Of a stretch of DNA of 64,000 nucleotides, positions 40,215-48,702 are shown piece by piece. The stretch comes from Candidatus Saccharimonadota bacterium. GTDB lineage: Bacteria; Patescibacteriota; Saccharimonadia; Saccharimonadales; UBA10212. Every line of letters begins with the position of its first letter. Position 1 is the first letter of the stretch. Location of the stretch: NCBI GenBank assembly GCA_016176605.1, contig JACOWW010000002.1, positions 2,846-66,845 on the forward strand. Reading direction: 5' to 3'. Position numbers and translations under genes: made by a program. Below the pieces are notes generated by a model. The model worked only from the letters and a program-made list of their open reading frames with translations, did no database searches and was not told where the DNA came from.

Positions 40215-40560
40215 CAAGGGGGGAACGGGTCCTTCGGGACCCGACTGAGAAAGATTTGAGCGCTTTTTGGTTCGGCTCCTTCGAGAGCTGATCCGACTGA
40301 TAGGAGCGCGCTCCTCCAAACGGAGCGCCGCCCGGCGCTCATCTAGGTTTCACTAGATCCAGCACACTCCCGCTGGTAGGCCCAACTACCGGATGAACAT
40401 CCGCTAGTCGCGGGGCCGCTCGAGGCGGAGAAGTGCTGGTTGTCAGGACGTGTCATGGCACATAGGCCACAAGAACGGCACGTGCGACACAATCTGACAA
40501 AATCCCCGGGAGGACGAAGGGGCGGACGCAGGCGGCGTCCCCCTTCGTCCCTCTCGGGCG
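40215..40560 (+). ncRNA. Highly structured 3' region of cassette B, possible non-coding RNA
   Basis: No ORF, but a chain of stems: GGGTCC/GGGACCC (about 40228-40245); GAGCGCC-GCCC-GGCGCTC (40323-40340); ATCTAG/CTAGAT (40341-40358); then a branched unit closed by CCAGCAC/GTGCTGG (40359-40439) holding TCCCGC/GCGGGG, GGTA/TACC, GGAT/ATCC and CCGC/GCGG; and an 11-bp stem GGACGAAGGGG (40512-40550). It does not match tRNA, tmRNA, RNase P or SRP RNA by eye. It may be a long 3'UTR or an independent RNA. Confidence 0.5.
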
Positions 40561-40573
40561 CAACACTTTAGAT

Positions 40574-40593
40574 GACCCGGGAGGGTCTTTTTT
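40574..40593 (+). terminator. Intrinsic terminator of cassette B
   Basis: GACCC-GGGA-GGGTC followed by six T. Confidence 0.9.
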
Positions 40594-40692
40594 ATACCAA
40601 AGTTCTATAACCCTACAACCCTACAACCATTGTAAAATGGGTTTTCATCTGTTAAGCTCTAGTCTGACTAATATTATTTTTGAGAGAAGAAA

Positions 40693-41031
40693 ATGGCAGA
40701 AAAAACAGCCAAAAAGGCAGTCATTGCGACTGGCGGACATCAATATCTGGTGTGGGAAGGTCAAGAACTCGAGGTTGAGAAGCTCGATAGTACCAAAAAA
40801 CTTGAGTTTGAGGCCATGCTGGTGATTGACGGTGAAAATATCAGCATCGGTGCGCCGGTGGTTGCTGGCGTGAAAGTAACTGCCGAAATTGTTGAGGAAG
40901 AGGTCAAAGCTGATAAGATCGTGGCTATCCGTTTTAAGGCTAAAAAACGGGTGCACAAACGACGCGGCCACAGACAAAAATTGACCAGGATTCGCATTGC
41001 TAAGATAAGCATATCTGCCCTCAAAAAATAG
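40693..41031 (+). CDS. rplU: 50S ribosomal protein bL21
   Basis: This 112-residue protein has the bL21 features: KAVIATGGHQYLVWEGQELEVEKL at the start and the RNA-binding C-terminus KKRVHKRRGHRQKLTRIRIAKI. It binds 23S domain I near bL20. The usual partner rpmA (bL27) does not follow; the next gene is the giant adhesin. An ACCCTACA word repeat lies upstream at 40603-40627. Confidence 0.95.
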   Translation: MAEKTAKKAVIATGGHQYLVWEGQELEVEKLDSTKKLEFEAMLVIDGENISIGAPVVAGVKVTAEIVEEEVKADKIVAIRFKAKKRVHKRRGHRQKLTRIRIAKISISALKK

Positions 41032-41159
41032 TTCGCAAAAACCGTCGCAAAAAAACGTTCCGTAACACTTGACAGCGGGACGCTTATGCTTAATACTGGA
41101 AAGCGTACACTTTTATATACGCGCGCGTATAGAAAACCAAAACGTACACAAAGAAAAAA

Positions 41160-44100
41160 ATGGCTCTGCAAAACAAAATATGCGTAGGCTGTAGTAAGCA
41201 ATTCGAGGGCCGCCCGAATGCCAAGGCCTGCTCTTCGAAATGCCGCAAACGTTTTTTTAGGGCCCGTCAGGCCGTTAAGCAGGAAGTCGAAAAGCTAGCC
41301 GAGCTGCGCGATGAAATAAAGCAAGATATTCACGGCAGCCTGTCACTGCCGCAATTGGCGCCAGCTGTGGCTGATGAGGTTGCGGAAGACTCCGAGCTAG
41401 AAAGTCCCACAGATAACCAGCCGCCATTTTTAGATGATTTAAGTTCTTCGCAGGCCGTTATGGCACCGAAAGAGACTCAAGCTGCACCACCTGTGAGCCA
41501 AGATCCTGTTCAGCCCTCTGTTCAAACATCCTTCCAACCGGTTGAAGAGCCGGTTTTCTCACAACCGCCAATAATTTCACTGGAACCGCCGCCGCCAGCC
41601 CCGGATAAATGGGAGCAGTTGCAAAATTCCTGGCAAAACCCGGCCGTTGTTCCGGCACCCCAGGAAAACGCACAGGCACAAGCCCCCGTCGTTGATAACG
41701 CACCGGCCCAGGCGCCAACCATTCCTGGAAGCGGGGAGATTCAGGTACCCGCACTCCTAGAGTCTACGCCGTATGAGGCACCGACCCTTGAAAACGCGCC
41801 GTCGTCTCCTGTGATCGTGCCTGAAATGCCGGCGGCGCCTAAAGGCCCAACTAACTGGTTCAAAAATAAACCGCTGAGCGTTACCCTGGCTTTTGTGGTA
41901 CTTATCAGTCTGGCGTCGGGCGTTTTTGCTATTACCGGTCTGTTGCGCGGGTCCCCGGAAAACCAGACTGGCTTAAGCTTGCAGCAAGATACCACCGATG
42001 ACAGTTTACTTAACGTCAAAGACGCCAAGCTGACACTAAACCTCGATACTACGATAGTCACTAAACTGGGTATTGGCACCGTGCCGACCGGTGATGCCAG
42101 TCTTCAAGTGGCCGGCGACATCCAATCCACCGCCACTATTTTTGCCAGCGGCGGCGGCTCTTCGCTCAGTAACGCCGGTTTGACCATCAACAATGTGGTA
42201 GTTTGTACGGCAGCCGGCTGTGCCAGCAACGTAGCCGGCGTCAATGTGTTATTGCAAAATGCGGTACTTGGCACCCAACAGATTGGCAACATATACATTT
42301 CGGGAACGGTCACGGCCGGTAATTTTTCGGGCAGCGGTGCCGGTTTAACAGGAGTTAATGCTGCTAAACTGGAAGGCAACGCCGCCAGTTTCTTTACCAA
42401 CGCCAGTAATTTAAACACCGGTACGTTGGCTGATGCGCGCTTGAGTTCCAATGTTTCACTGCTTGGACAAACAATTGATTCAGGCGAGATTTTGGATGGC
42501 ACGATCACCAACGTAGACATTGCGGCCGGTGCGGCGATTACTTATGCCAAACTCAACTTAGCGGCTTCGATAACTAACACCGACATAGCCACGGGCGCAG
42601 CTATAGCTTATAGTAAATTGAATCTGGCCGGCTCGGTTGTCAGCACCGATATAACTGACGCTACGCTGGTGAACGCTGATATTGCCGCCGCCGCCGCCAT
42701 TGACTGGAGTAAAATCAACAAAGCCGGTTCCTCTTTGGCCGATCTAACTACCCGCTCAGCGTCCGATTTGACTTCTGGTACTTTAGCTATCGCCCGTGGC
42801 GGCACAGGCGCCGGTACGGCCCAGGCCGCCATAGATAATCTTTCCGGCTTAACCACCACTGGCGATTTACTCTACTATGACGGAGCTAACTCCACGCGTT
42901 TGGCTCGGGGCGCCAACGGCAACTGTTTACAAAGCAGCGCGATAAGCATTGCTTGGGTAGCTTGTGCTGGCCTGATCAATCTGCAAAACGCCTACGACAA
43001 CGGCAACACCATTACCACCTCTGATGCCCGCAACCTGACTCTAACCTTCGCCGACACGGCCACCGACGCCAACCTAGTCGTCTCCACAGCTACCGGTTCG
43101 ACTGGTTTCACCACCATCTCTAGAGCTGATGGCGCCGGCACGGCTGACCCGGCCCAGCTGCTGCTGATAGACAACCTAGACCTTGATCGGGCCCAGCCAA
43201 TTGGCTTAAAGCTGCAGAGTGCCGCCGGCGGCCTAACTACGGCCATTGACGCCACTGACCCGGAGATCGTCACCGCCTTAGCTATTGGCTCCAACACCAT
43301 CACCACCACCACTACTACCATCGCCGCCACCGAACTGGATCTGCTGGACGGCCACGACGTGGCCCTGGTCGACACCAATGACGCGGTGGCTACGGCTATC
43401 ATTGGCAGCGGCGCCTTAGCTAGCGGCTCTATCGCTGCCGGCTTTGGCACTATTTCCACCGCCAACACCATCACCGGCACCACCCTCAACGGTACTACCG
43501 GTATTAACACCGGAGCCGGGGCCGGCACTCAGCGAATAGATTTATCTGGCAACCTGGTTAATATTGGTAACATTACCGGCACCGGCGCCATTATCCTCAG
43601 TGCTACCAATGCCGCCTTAACCCTGCAAACCACCACCTCTGGCAACATTGTCATCAATGGCGCCGGCAGCCTGGATGTCCAAGACGCCACTACTTTCGCT
43701 GGTACGGCCGGCTTTAATGGTGTAGCCACCTTCAATACAGATGTAGATATTACCCTAGCCGGTACCGAAAACCTGGCTATTACCTCTGATCTAGCTGGCA
43801 CCGTCAACGTCCTTAGCCTAGTTGCCACACCCTCTGCCAGTGCCGGCACCACTAGAGGCTTTTTCATCCAACAAGCTGACAGCGCCAACACTAACGGCCT
43901 AGACCAGGCCCTGTACATCGACAATGCCGACACTAACCTAGCCATCCCAGCCGCTATTTCTATCCAAAACTCCGGCGGCGGCGGTTACACCACCATTATT
44001 GACAACGCCGGCACCCTAATCTCCGGGGCTGAGCTTAACCTACTTGATGGCCACGACGTGGCCCTAGTCGACACCAATGACGCGGTGGCTACGGCCATAG

Positions 44101-47100
44101 TTGGTACTGGGGCCTTAGCGGCTGGTTCCTTGGCGGCCGGCTTCACCACCGTGGCTGTCGGCCAGGGCGGCACCGGCGCCACCACCTTTACGGCTAATGG
44201 CGTGCTGTACGGCAATACTACTGGCGCCATCCAGGTAACGGCTGCCGGTACTACTAACCAGTGTTTAATCGCTACCACTGGCGCTGCCCCAAGTTGGGGC
44301 AGCTGTGCCGGTGCCACAACCACGTTGCAAAACGCCTACGATAACGACGGTGATGGCAGTGACAGCATAATCGCGCTGACTACTGCCGACGATTCCCTCA
44401 TTTTCCGTAACCCAGCCGCCGGCGGCAGTGACTCCACTTACATTCTGACCTTAGATCAACTATCCACCGGCGCTAGGGGCGGCTTGTCCATCCAATCGGC
44501 CGGCACCAGCAACCTTTTGCTTATTACTGATACCACCGCTACCGCCAGTGACGTAATGACAATCGCTGACGGTGGCGCCACCACCTTTAAAAACCAGACC
44601 AACTCCACCACTGCCTTCCAGATTCAAAACGCCGCGGGGACGAGCTTGCTGACAGCCGATACGTCAAACTTACTGGTGACGGTTGGTGGCGACTTGAAGA
44701 TTGGCCAATCTACAGACGTTTGGTCTAAAGCATCCCAAGCCACGGCTGGCACCATTGCCAGCGGCGGCACCTCGGGTATTGATCGAGTTCATGGGATGAC
44801 GGCAGTCTACAATGGCAGCCTCTACGTTGGCACCGATAAAACCAACGCCGCCGAGGTCTACCGCTACGACGGCGGCACCACCTGGACCAAGGTGAGTCAA
44901 GCCACGGCTGGCACTATTGCCAGCGGCGGCACCGCAAGTATTGATGGTATTAATACTATGACAATCTACAATGGCAGCCTCTACGTTGGCACTCTTGAAG
45001 CCAGTGCCGCCGAGGTCTACCGCTACGACGGCGGCACCACCTGGACCAAGGTGAGTCAAGCCACGGCTGGCACTATTGCCAGCGGCGGCACCGCGCTTAT
45101 TGATCGAGTTCATGGGATGACAGTCCACAACGGCAGCCTCTATATTAACACTCAGAAAACCAACGCCGCTGAGGTCTACCGCTACGACGGCGGCACCACC
45201 TGGACCAAAGTGAGCCAAGCCACGGCTGGCACTATTGCCAGCGGCGGCACCGCAAGTATTAATAGTGCTCATACGGCGGCAGTCCACAACGGCAGCCTCT
45301 ATATTGGCACTCAGAAAACCGGCGCCGCTGAGGTCTACCGCTACGACGGCGGCACCACCTGGACCAAGGTGAGTCAAGCCACGGCTGGCACCATTGCCAG
45401 CGGCGGCACCGCAAGTATTGATCAAATTCATGGAATGGCAGTCCACAACGGCAGCCTCTACGTTGGCACCGAGAAAGCCAATGCCGCCGAGGTCTACCGC
45501 TACGACGGCGGCACCACCTGGACCAAGGTGAGCCAAGCCACGGCTGGCACTATTGCCAGCGGCGGCACCGCAAGTATTGATGGTATTAATACTATGGCAG
45601 TCTACAGTGGTAGCCTCTTCCTTGGCACTCTTGAAACCGACGCCGCCGAGATCTACCGCTACGACGGCGGCACCACCTGGACTAAAGTCTCGCAAGCTAC
45701 TGCCGGAACAATTATGAGCGGCGGAACAACGCTTGTTTCTGGCGTTCAGGCTTCGGCCGTCTATAATGGCAAGCTCTATTTTGGTACCTTTAAAACCGGT
45801 GCGGCTGAAGTTTACGGTTATAGCGCCGTAGCGACACTAAGTACCAATGGTAGCAACGGACTTAACGTTGAGATCAATGGCACCTCGGTGGCTAGCTTAT
45901 CCAAAGCCGGTGCGGGACTATTCCAAAATTCCACCAACTCTACTACTGCCTTCCAGGTGCAAAACTCCGCAGGGGGGCAGCTCTTTAATATAGATACCAC
46001 CAACGCCGTACTTACCTTAAACGGTGTCAACGGCGCCGCCTTGCAAGCCTGGCAGACCAACGATTCCAGCGGCTTTACGGCCTACGGAGAGTTAGCCACC
46101 GCCGCAGCTAACGGCTATATTTATAGAATCGGCGGTTCGCCGGATGGCAGCGCCGGCGTCACCTCTGTTATTTACGCTAAGATCAACGCCAGCGGTTCAG
46201 TTGGTACCTGGAACTCTACCAGCGCTTTGCCTACCACCCTTTCGGATCAGGGGGCAGTGGCGGTCAACGGCTATGTGTACGCGGTCGGCGGCTGGAATGG
46301 CACAGTAGTAGTAGACTCGGTCTACTACGCCAAAATCAACCCTGACGGTACCTTGGGCAGCTGGACAGCCACTTCTTCGCTAACTGCGGCCAGGGGACAA
46401 CCCGGCGTGGTGGCCGCTGGCGGTTATGTTTACGCGGTTGGCGGCTATAACAGTACCGCTCAAACTACAGTGTACTATGCCAAAATTAATGCTGATGGAA
46501 CTTTGGGCACTTGGGCAACCACTTCGGCGCTGTCTGTCGCCCGGGCCTTTGGCGGCGCGGCCGTCGCCAATGGCTATGTTTACTATATGGGAGGCGATGA
46601 TGCCGCCGCCGCCGCCAGCAACGTGGTCCAGTACTCCCAGATCAACGCCACCGATGGCACCTTGGCGGCATGGGCTACCACCTCGACTCTGCCCAGCGCT
46701 GCCACGCATGTACCGGCCGCAACGCTCAACGGCTACCTTTATACTATAGGTGGCAAAATTTCCGGTAACCCCAGTAGCACGGTTTCTTACGCCAAGCTCA
46801 ACGCCAACGGTACCACCGACGCTTGGGCCAACGACACTAACACCTTGCCAGCGGCGATTCAATTCTCCGGCGCGGCTACCTATAATGGCTACCTATATTC
46901 GCTGGGCGGGTACACCAACGCGGCCGGCACTACGCCAACCTCGGCTGTCTACTATGCCTCGGCCTCCCGTATCAAAGTGGCCGGCTCGCTGGATTTGGTC
47001 GGCACTAGCGGCCAAACACTGGCCGATAGCGGCAGCGGCGGCAGTCTAACTGCCGGCAATACCAGCATTATTGGCAGCCTGCAGGTGCGCGACCAAGCCA

Positions 47101-48692
47101 GATTGGCTAATGGCCTAGCCGTCCTAGGCGCCAGCAACTTCGGCGCGGCGCTCTTCCAAAACGCCGCTGACTCCACCATTGCCTTCCAGGTGCAGAATGC
47201 GGCGGGGACAAAGGTGCTTGGTATAGACACCCTAAATGGCGGACTTATTACTCATGCCCCGGCAACACTTCTAAGTGGCCAGTCGGCATTTACTCAAACC
47301 ATTTCTACCAACGGGCCCGGTACGATTGATAGCTTTGTACAAAACGTGACAGTTGGCGCGACAGCTTCAATCAGCCGAGGTATGCATATAACGGTAACAG
47401 ATAATAATACCTTGGGCAGTGTCAACGCCGGACTACTGGTGAGTATGGAAGGAACCAATACAGCTCAGTCTCAGATCGGGGTGGAAGGAAGTGTTAACCG
47501 TGGAGTAGGCGTTTCCGGTATCTCGACCGGTGCGTCGGCCGGTAATAACTCATGTTCTCTTACTACCACATCAATTGGGGTATGCGGAAGTTCATCAGCC
47601 GGCACAGGTGTGACCGGTCGTTCCTCAGCGGCCGGAACCAGTTTAAGCGATACGCTTGGCAACGGTGTTTCTGGTGTAAACAATGCTGTTGCTACAGCCG
47701 GGAACTTTTACAAAGGCGTGCGGGGAGTAACCACCACTAATGCCAATGCGGCTTATACTGCAATAGGCGTAGCTGGTCAGGCTAAGGGTGGGACAGGCTC
47801 CACAACCTACGGCGGCTACTTTACACTTGATAGTGCATCAACCGGTACTGGGGCAGCTATTTACGGCAGTAACAACACGATAGCTACAAATATTCTGCAG
47901 CTCCAGGATAACACCACCGACATATTTACGATAGCAGACGCAGGTGCAGTAACCGCCAAAAACTCCACCGACTCCACCACCGCCTTCCAGATCCAAAACG
48001 CCGCCGGCAGCTCCAACCTACTAATTGCGGACACCACCAACACTATTCTTAAAGTCGCCACCGCCGGCAGCCCGACACAGGCCGGCACAACTCTCTTTGC
48101 CACGGTCGGTGAGTTTTCTGGGGCCTTGCGACTGGGCGACGGCACCAACTACGCCCAGTTTGACGGCACTACCCACGAGCTGACCCTCAACGGCAATGCC
48201 CGTCACACCCGTCGCATGATACTGTCGCCGGAATACGCCGGTGCCACCATGACCGCTGACGGTGCCAGCAACACCGGCACCATGACCTCAGATAATATGA
48301 CCAGTACTCCATTCCGTAATTTTTATAAATGGCTTAATACCCAGGGAACGGCCCAGGATTATGATATTTGGGTCAGGATTCCGCTGCCGTCGGACTTTGC
48401 GGCCATGGCCGCCACACCAACGCTTAGTCTTGATACGTATACATCAGATACGACCAATGGCACCGTCTTAGTTACGGTTTATGATACTAATAACTCAGCA
48501 GACTGTACATCTGCTTCATTTACCCCGACAGCGACTACTACTTGGCAATCCAAAACTGCCACTACCTGTCTAGATACCGGCACTTACGCCGCCAATGGCA
48601 CAATAACGATTGATATAAAAATAACTGGGGCTGCCACCACTGGCGACACCCGCATCAGCAGTCTCTACTTTGATTACTTGAGTAAATGGTAG
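41160..48692 (+). CDS. Giant repeat-built surface adhesin, 2510 aa
   Basis: Order: residues 5-35 form a zinc-finger-like motif (CVGC ... CSSKCRKRFFRARQ); a Pro/Gln/Glu-rich linker to about 230; one membrane helix at about 236-262; then about 2250 extracellular residues. These include beta-helix or fibre-like segments (two copies of LLDGHDVALVDTNDAVATAI; four copies of STTAFQ(I/V)QN(A/S)AG), about seven blades of 53 residues (about 1183-1557), six Kelch repeats with YVYAVGG (about 1641-1934), and a C-terminal beta sandwich after RMILSPEYAGATM. There is no signal peptide; the internal helix serves as anchor with the N-terminus inside. It is likely the main host-contact protein. A second surface gene follows after 10 nt. 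Confidence 0.85.
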   Translation: MALQNKICVGCSKQFEGRPNAKACSSKCRKRFFRARQAVKQEVEKLAELRDEIKQDIHGSLSLPQLAPAVADEVAEDSELESPTDNQPPFLDDLSSSQAVMAPKETQAAPPVSQDPVQPSVQTSFQPVEEPVFSQPPIISLEPPPPAPDKWEQLQNSWQNPAVVPAPQENAQAQAPVVDNAPAQAPTIPGSGEIQVPALLESTPYEAPTLENAPSSPVIVPEMPAAPKGPTNWFKNKPLSVTLAFVVLISLASGVFAITGLLRGSPENQTGLSLQQDTTDDSLLNVKDAKLTLNLDTTIVTKLGIGTVPTGDASLQVAGDIQSTATIFASGGGSSLSNAGLTINNVVVCTAAGCASNVAGVNVLLQNAVLGTQQIGNIYISGTVTAGNFSGSGAGLTGVNAAKLEGNAASFFTNASNLNTGTLADARLSSNVSLLGQTIDSGEILDGTITNVDIAAGAAITYAKLNLAASITNTDIATGAAIAYSKLNLAGSVVSTDITDATLVNADIAAAAAIDWSKINKAGSSLADLTTRSASDLTSGTLAIARGGTGAGTAQAAIDNLSGLTTTGDLLYYDGANSTRLARGANGNCLQSSAISIAWVACAGLINLQNAYDNGNTITTSDARNLTLTFADTATDANLVVSTATGSTGFTTISRADGAGTADPAQLLLIDNLDLDRAQPIGLKLQSAAGGLTTAIDATDPEIVTALAIGSNTITTTTTTIAATELDLLDGHDVALVDTNDAVATAIIGSGALASGSIAAGFGTISTANTITGTTLNGTTGINTGAGAGTQRIDLSGNLVNIGNITGTGAIILSATNAALTLQTTTSGNIVINGAGSLDVQDATTFAGTAGFNGVATFNTDVDITLAGTENLAITSDLAGTVNVLSLVATPSASAGTTRGFFIQQADSANTNGLDQALYIDNADTNLAIPAAISIQNSGGGGYTTIIDNAGTLISGAELNLLDGHDVALVDTNDAVATAIVGTGALAAGSLAAGFTTVAVGQGGTGATTFTANGVLYGNTTGAIQVTAAGTTNQCLIATTGAAPSWGSCAGATTTLQNAYDNDGDGSDSIIALTTADDSLIFRNPAAGGSDSTYILTLDQLSTGARGGLSIQSAGTSNLLLITDTTATASDVMTIADGGATTFKNQTNSTTAFQIQNAAGTSLLTADTSNLLVTVGGDLKIGQSTDVWSKASQATAGTIASGGTSGIDRVHGMTAVYNGSLYVGTDKTNAAEVYRYDGGTTWTKVSQATAGTIASGGTASIDGINTMTIYNGSLYVGTLEASAAEVYRYDGGTTWTKVSQATAGTIASGGTALIDRVHGMTVHNGSLYINTQKTNAAEVYRYDGGTTWTKVSQATAGTIASGGTASINSAHTAAVHNGSLYIGTQKTGAAEVYRYDGGTTWTKVSQATAGTIASGGTASIDQIHGMAVHNGSLYVGTEKANAAEVYRYDGGTTWTKVSQATAGTIASGGTASIDGINTMAVYSGSLFLGTLETDAAEIYRYDGGTTWTKVSQATAGTIMSGGTTLVSGVQASAVYNGKLYFGTFKTGAAEVYGYSAVATLSTNGSNGLNVEINGTSVASLSKAGAGLFQNSTNSTTAFQVQNSAGGQLFNIDTTNAVLTLNGVNGAALQAWQTNDSSGFTAYGELATAAANGYIYRIGGSPDGSAGVTSVIYAKINASGSVGTWNSTSALPTTLSDQGAVAVNGYVYAVGGWNGTVVVDSVYYAKINPDGTLGSWTATSSLTAARGQPGVVAAGGYVYAVGGYNSTAQTTVYYAKINADGTLGTWATTSALSVARAFGGAAVANGYVYYMGGDDAAAAASNVVQYSQINATDGTLAAWATTSTLPSAATHVPAATLNGYLYTIGGKISGNPSSTVSYAKLNANGTTDAWANDTNTLPAAIQFSGAATYNGYLYSLGGYTNAAGTTPTSAVYYASASRIKVAGSLDLVGTSGQTLADSGSGGSLTAGNTSIIGSLQVRDQARLANGLAVLGASNFGAALFQNAADSTIAFQVQNAAGTKVLGIDTLNGGLITHAPATLLSGQSAFTQTISTNGPGTIDSFVQNVTVGATASISRGMHITVTDNNTLGSVNAGLLVSMEGTNTAQSQIGVEGSVNRGVGVSGISTGASAGNNSCSLTTTSIGVCGSSSAGTGVTGRSSAAGTSLSDTLGNGVSGVNNAVATAGNFYKGVRGVTTTNANAAYTAIGVAGQAKGGTGSTTYGGYFTLDSASTGTGAAIYGSNNTIATNILQLQDNTTDIFTIADAGAVTAKNSTDSTTAFQIQNAAGSSNLLIADTTNTILKVATAGSPTQAGTTLFATVGEFSGALRLGDGTNYAQFDGTTHELTLNGNARHTRRMILSPEYAGATMTADGASNTGTMTSDNMTSTPFRNFYKWLNTQGTAQDYDIWVRIPLPSDFAAMAATPTLSLDTYTSDTTNGTVLVTVYDTNNSADCTSASFTPTATTTWQSKTATTCLDTGTYAANGTITIDIKITGAATTGDTRISSLYFDYLSKW
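44706..45830 (+). repeat. About seven 159-bp tandem repeats encoding beta-propeller blades
   Basis: The segment encoding SQATAGTIASGGT starts near 44741, 44900, 45059, 45217, 45376 and 45535, with a diverged last copy near 45696. The period is 159 bp (53 residues). Copies share long identical blocks, for example VYRYDGGTTWTKVSQATAG, and differ mainly in the loop after GGTASI. Confidence 0.9.
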
Positions 48693-48702
48693 GGGTAGGT
48701 GA

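Noticed and set aside
40359-40439. tRNA-like molecule
   Set aside because: The branched fold has no TTCGA-type T loop, no anticodon stem of the right size and no CCA-proximal acceptor.
40215-40560. RNase P RNA, tmRNA or SRP RNA
   Set aside because: None of the conserved motifs of these RNAs could be found.
44670-45695. Minus-strand ORF of 341 codons over the propeller repeats
   Set aside because: It is the antisense of GC-rich 159-bp repeats whose length is a multiple of three, so an open antisense frame repeats itself. No start site or promoter.
41160-48692. Prophage tail-fibre gene
   Set aside because: Segments resemble phage fibres, but there is a membrane helix, propellers and Kelch repeats, and no phage structural, lysis or integrase gene nearby.
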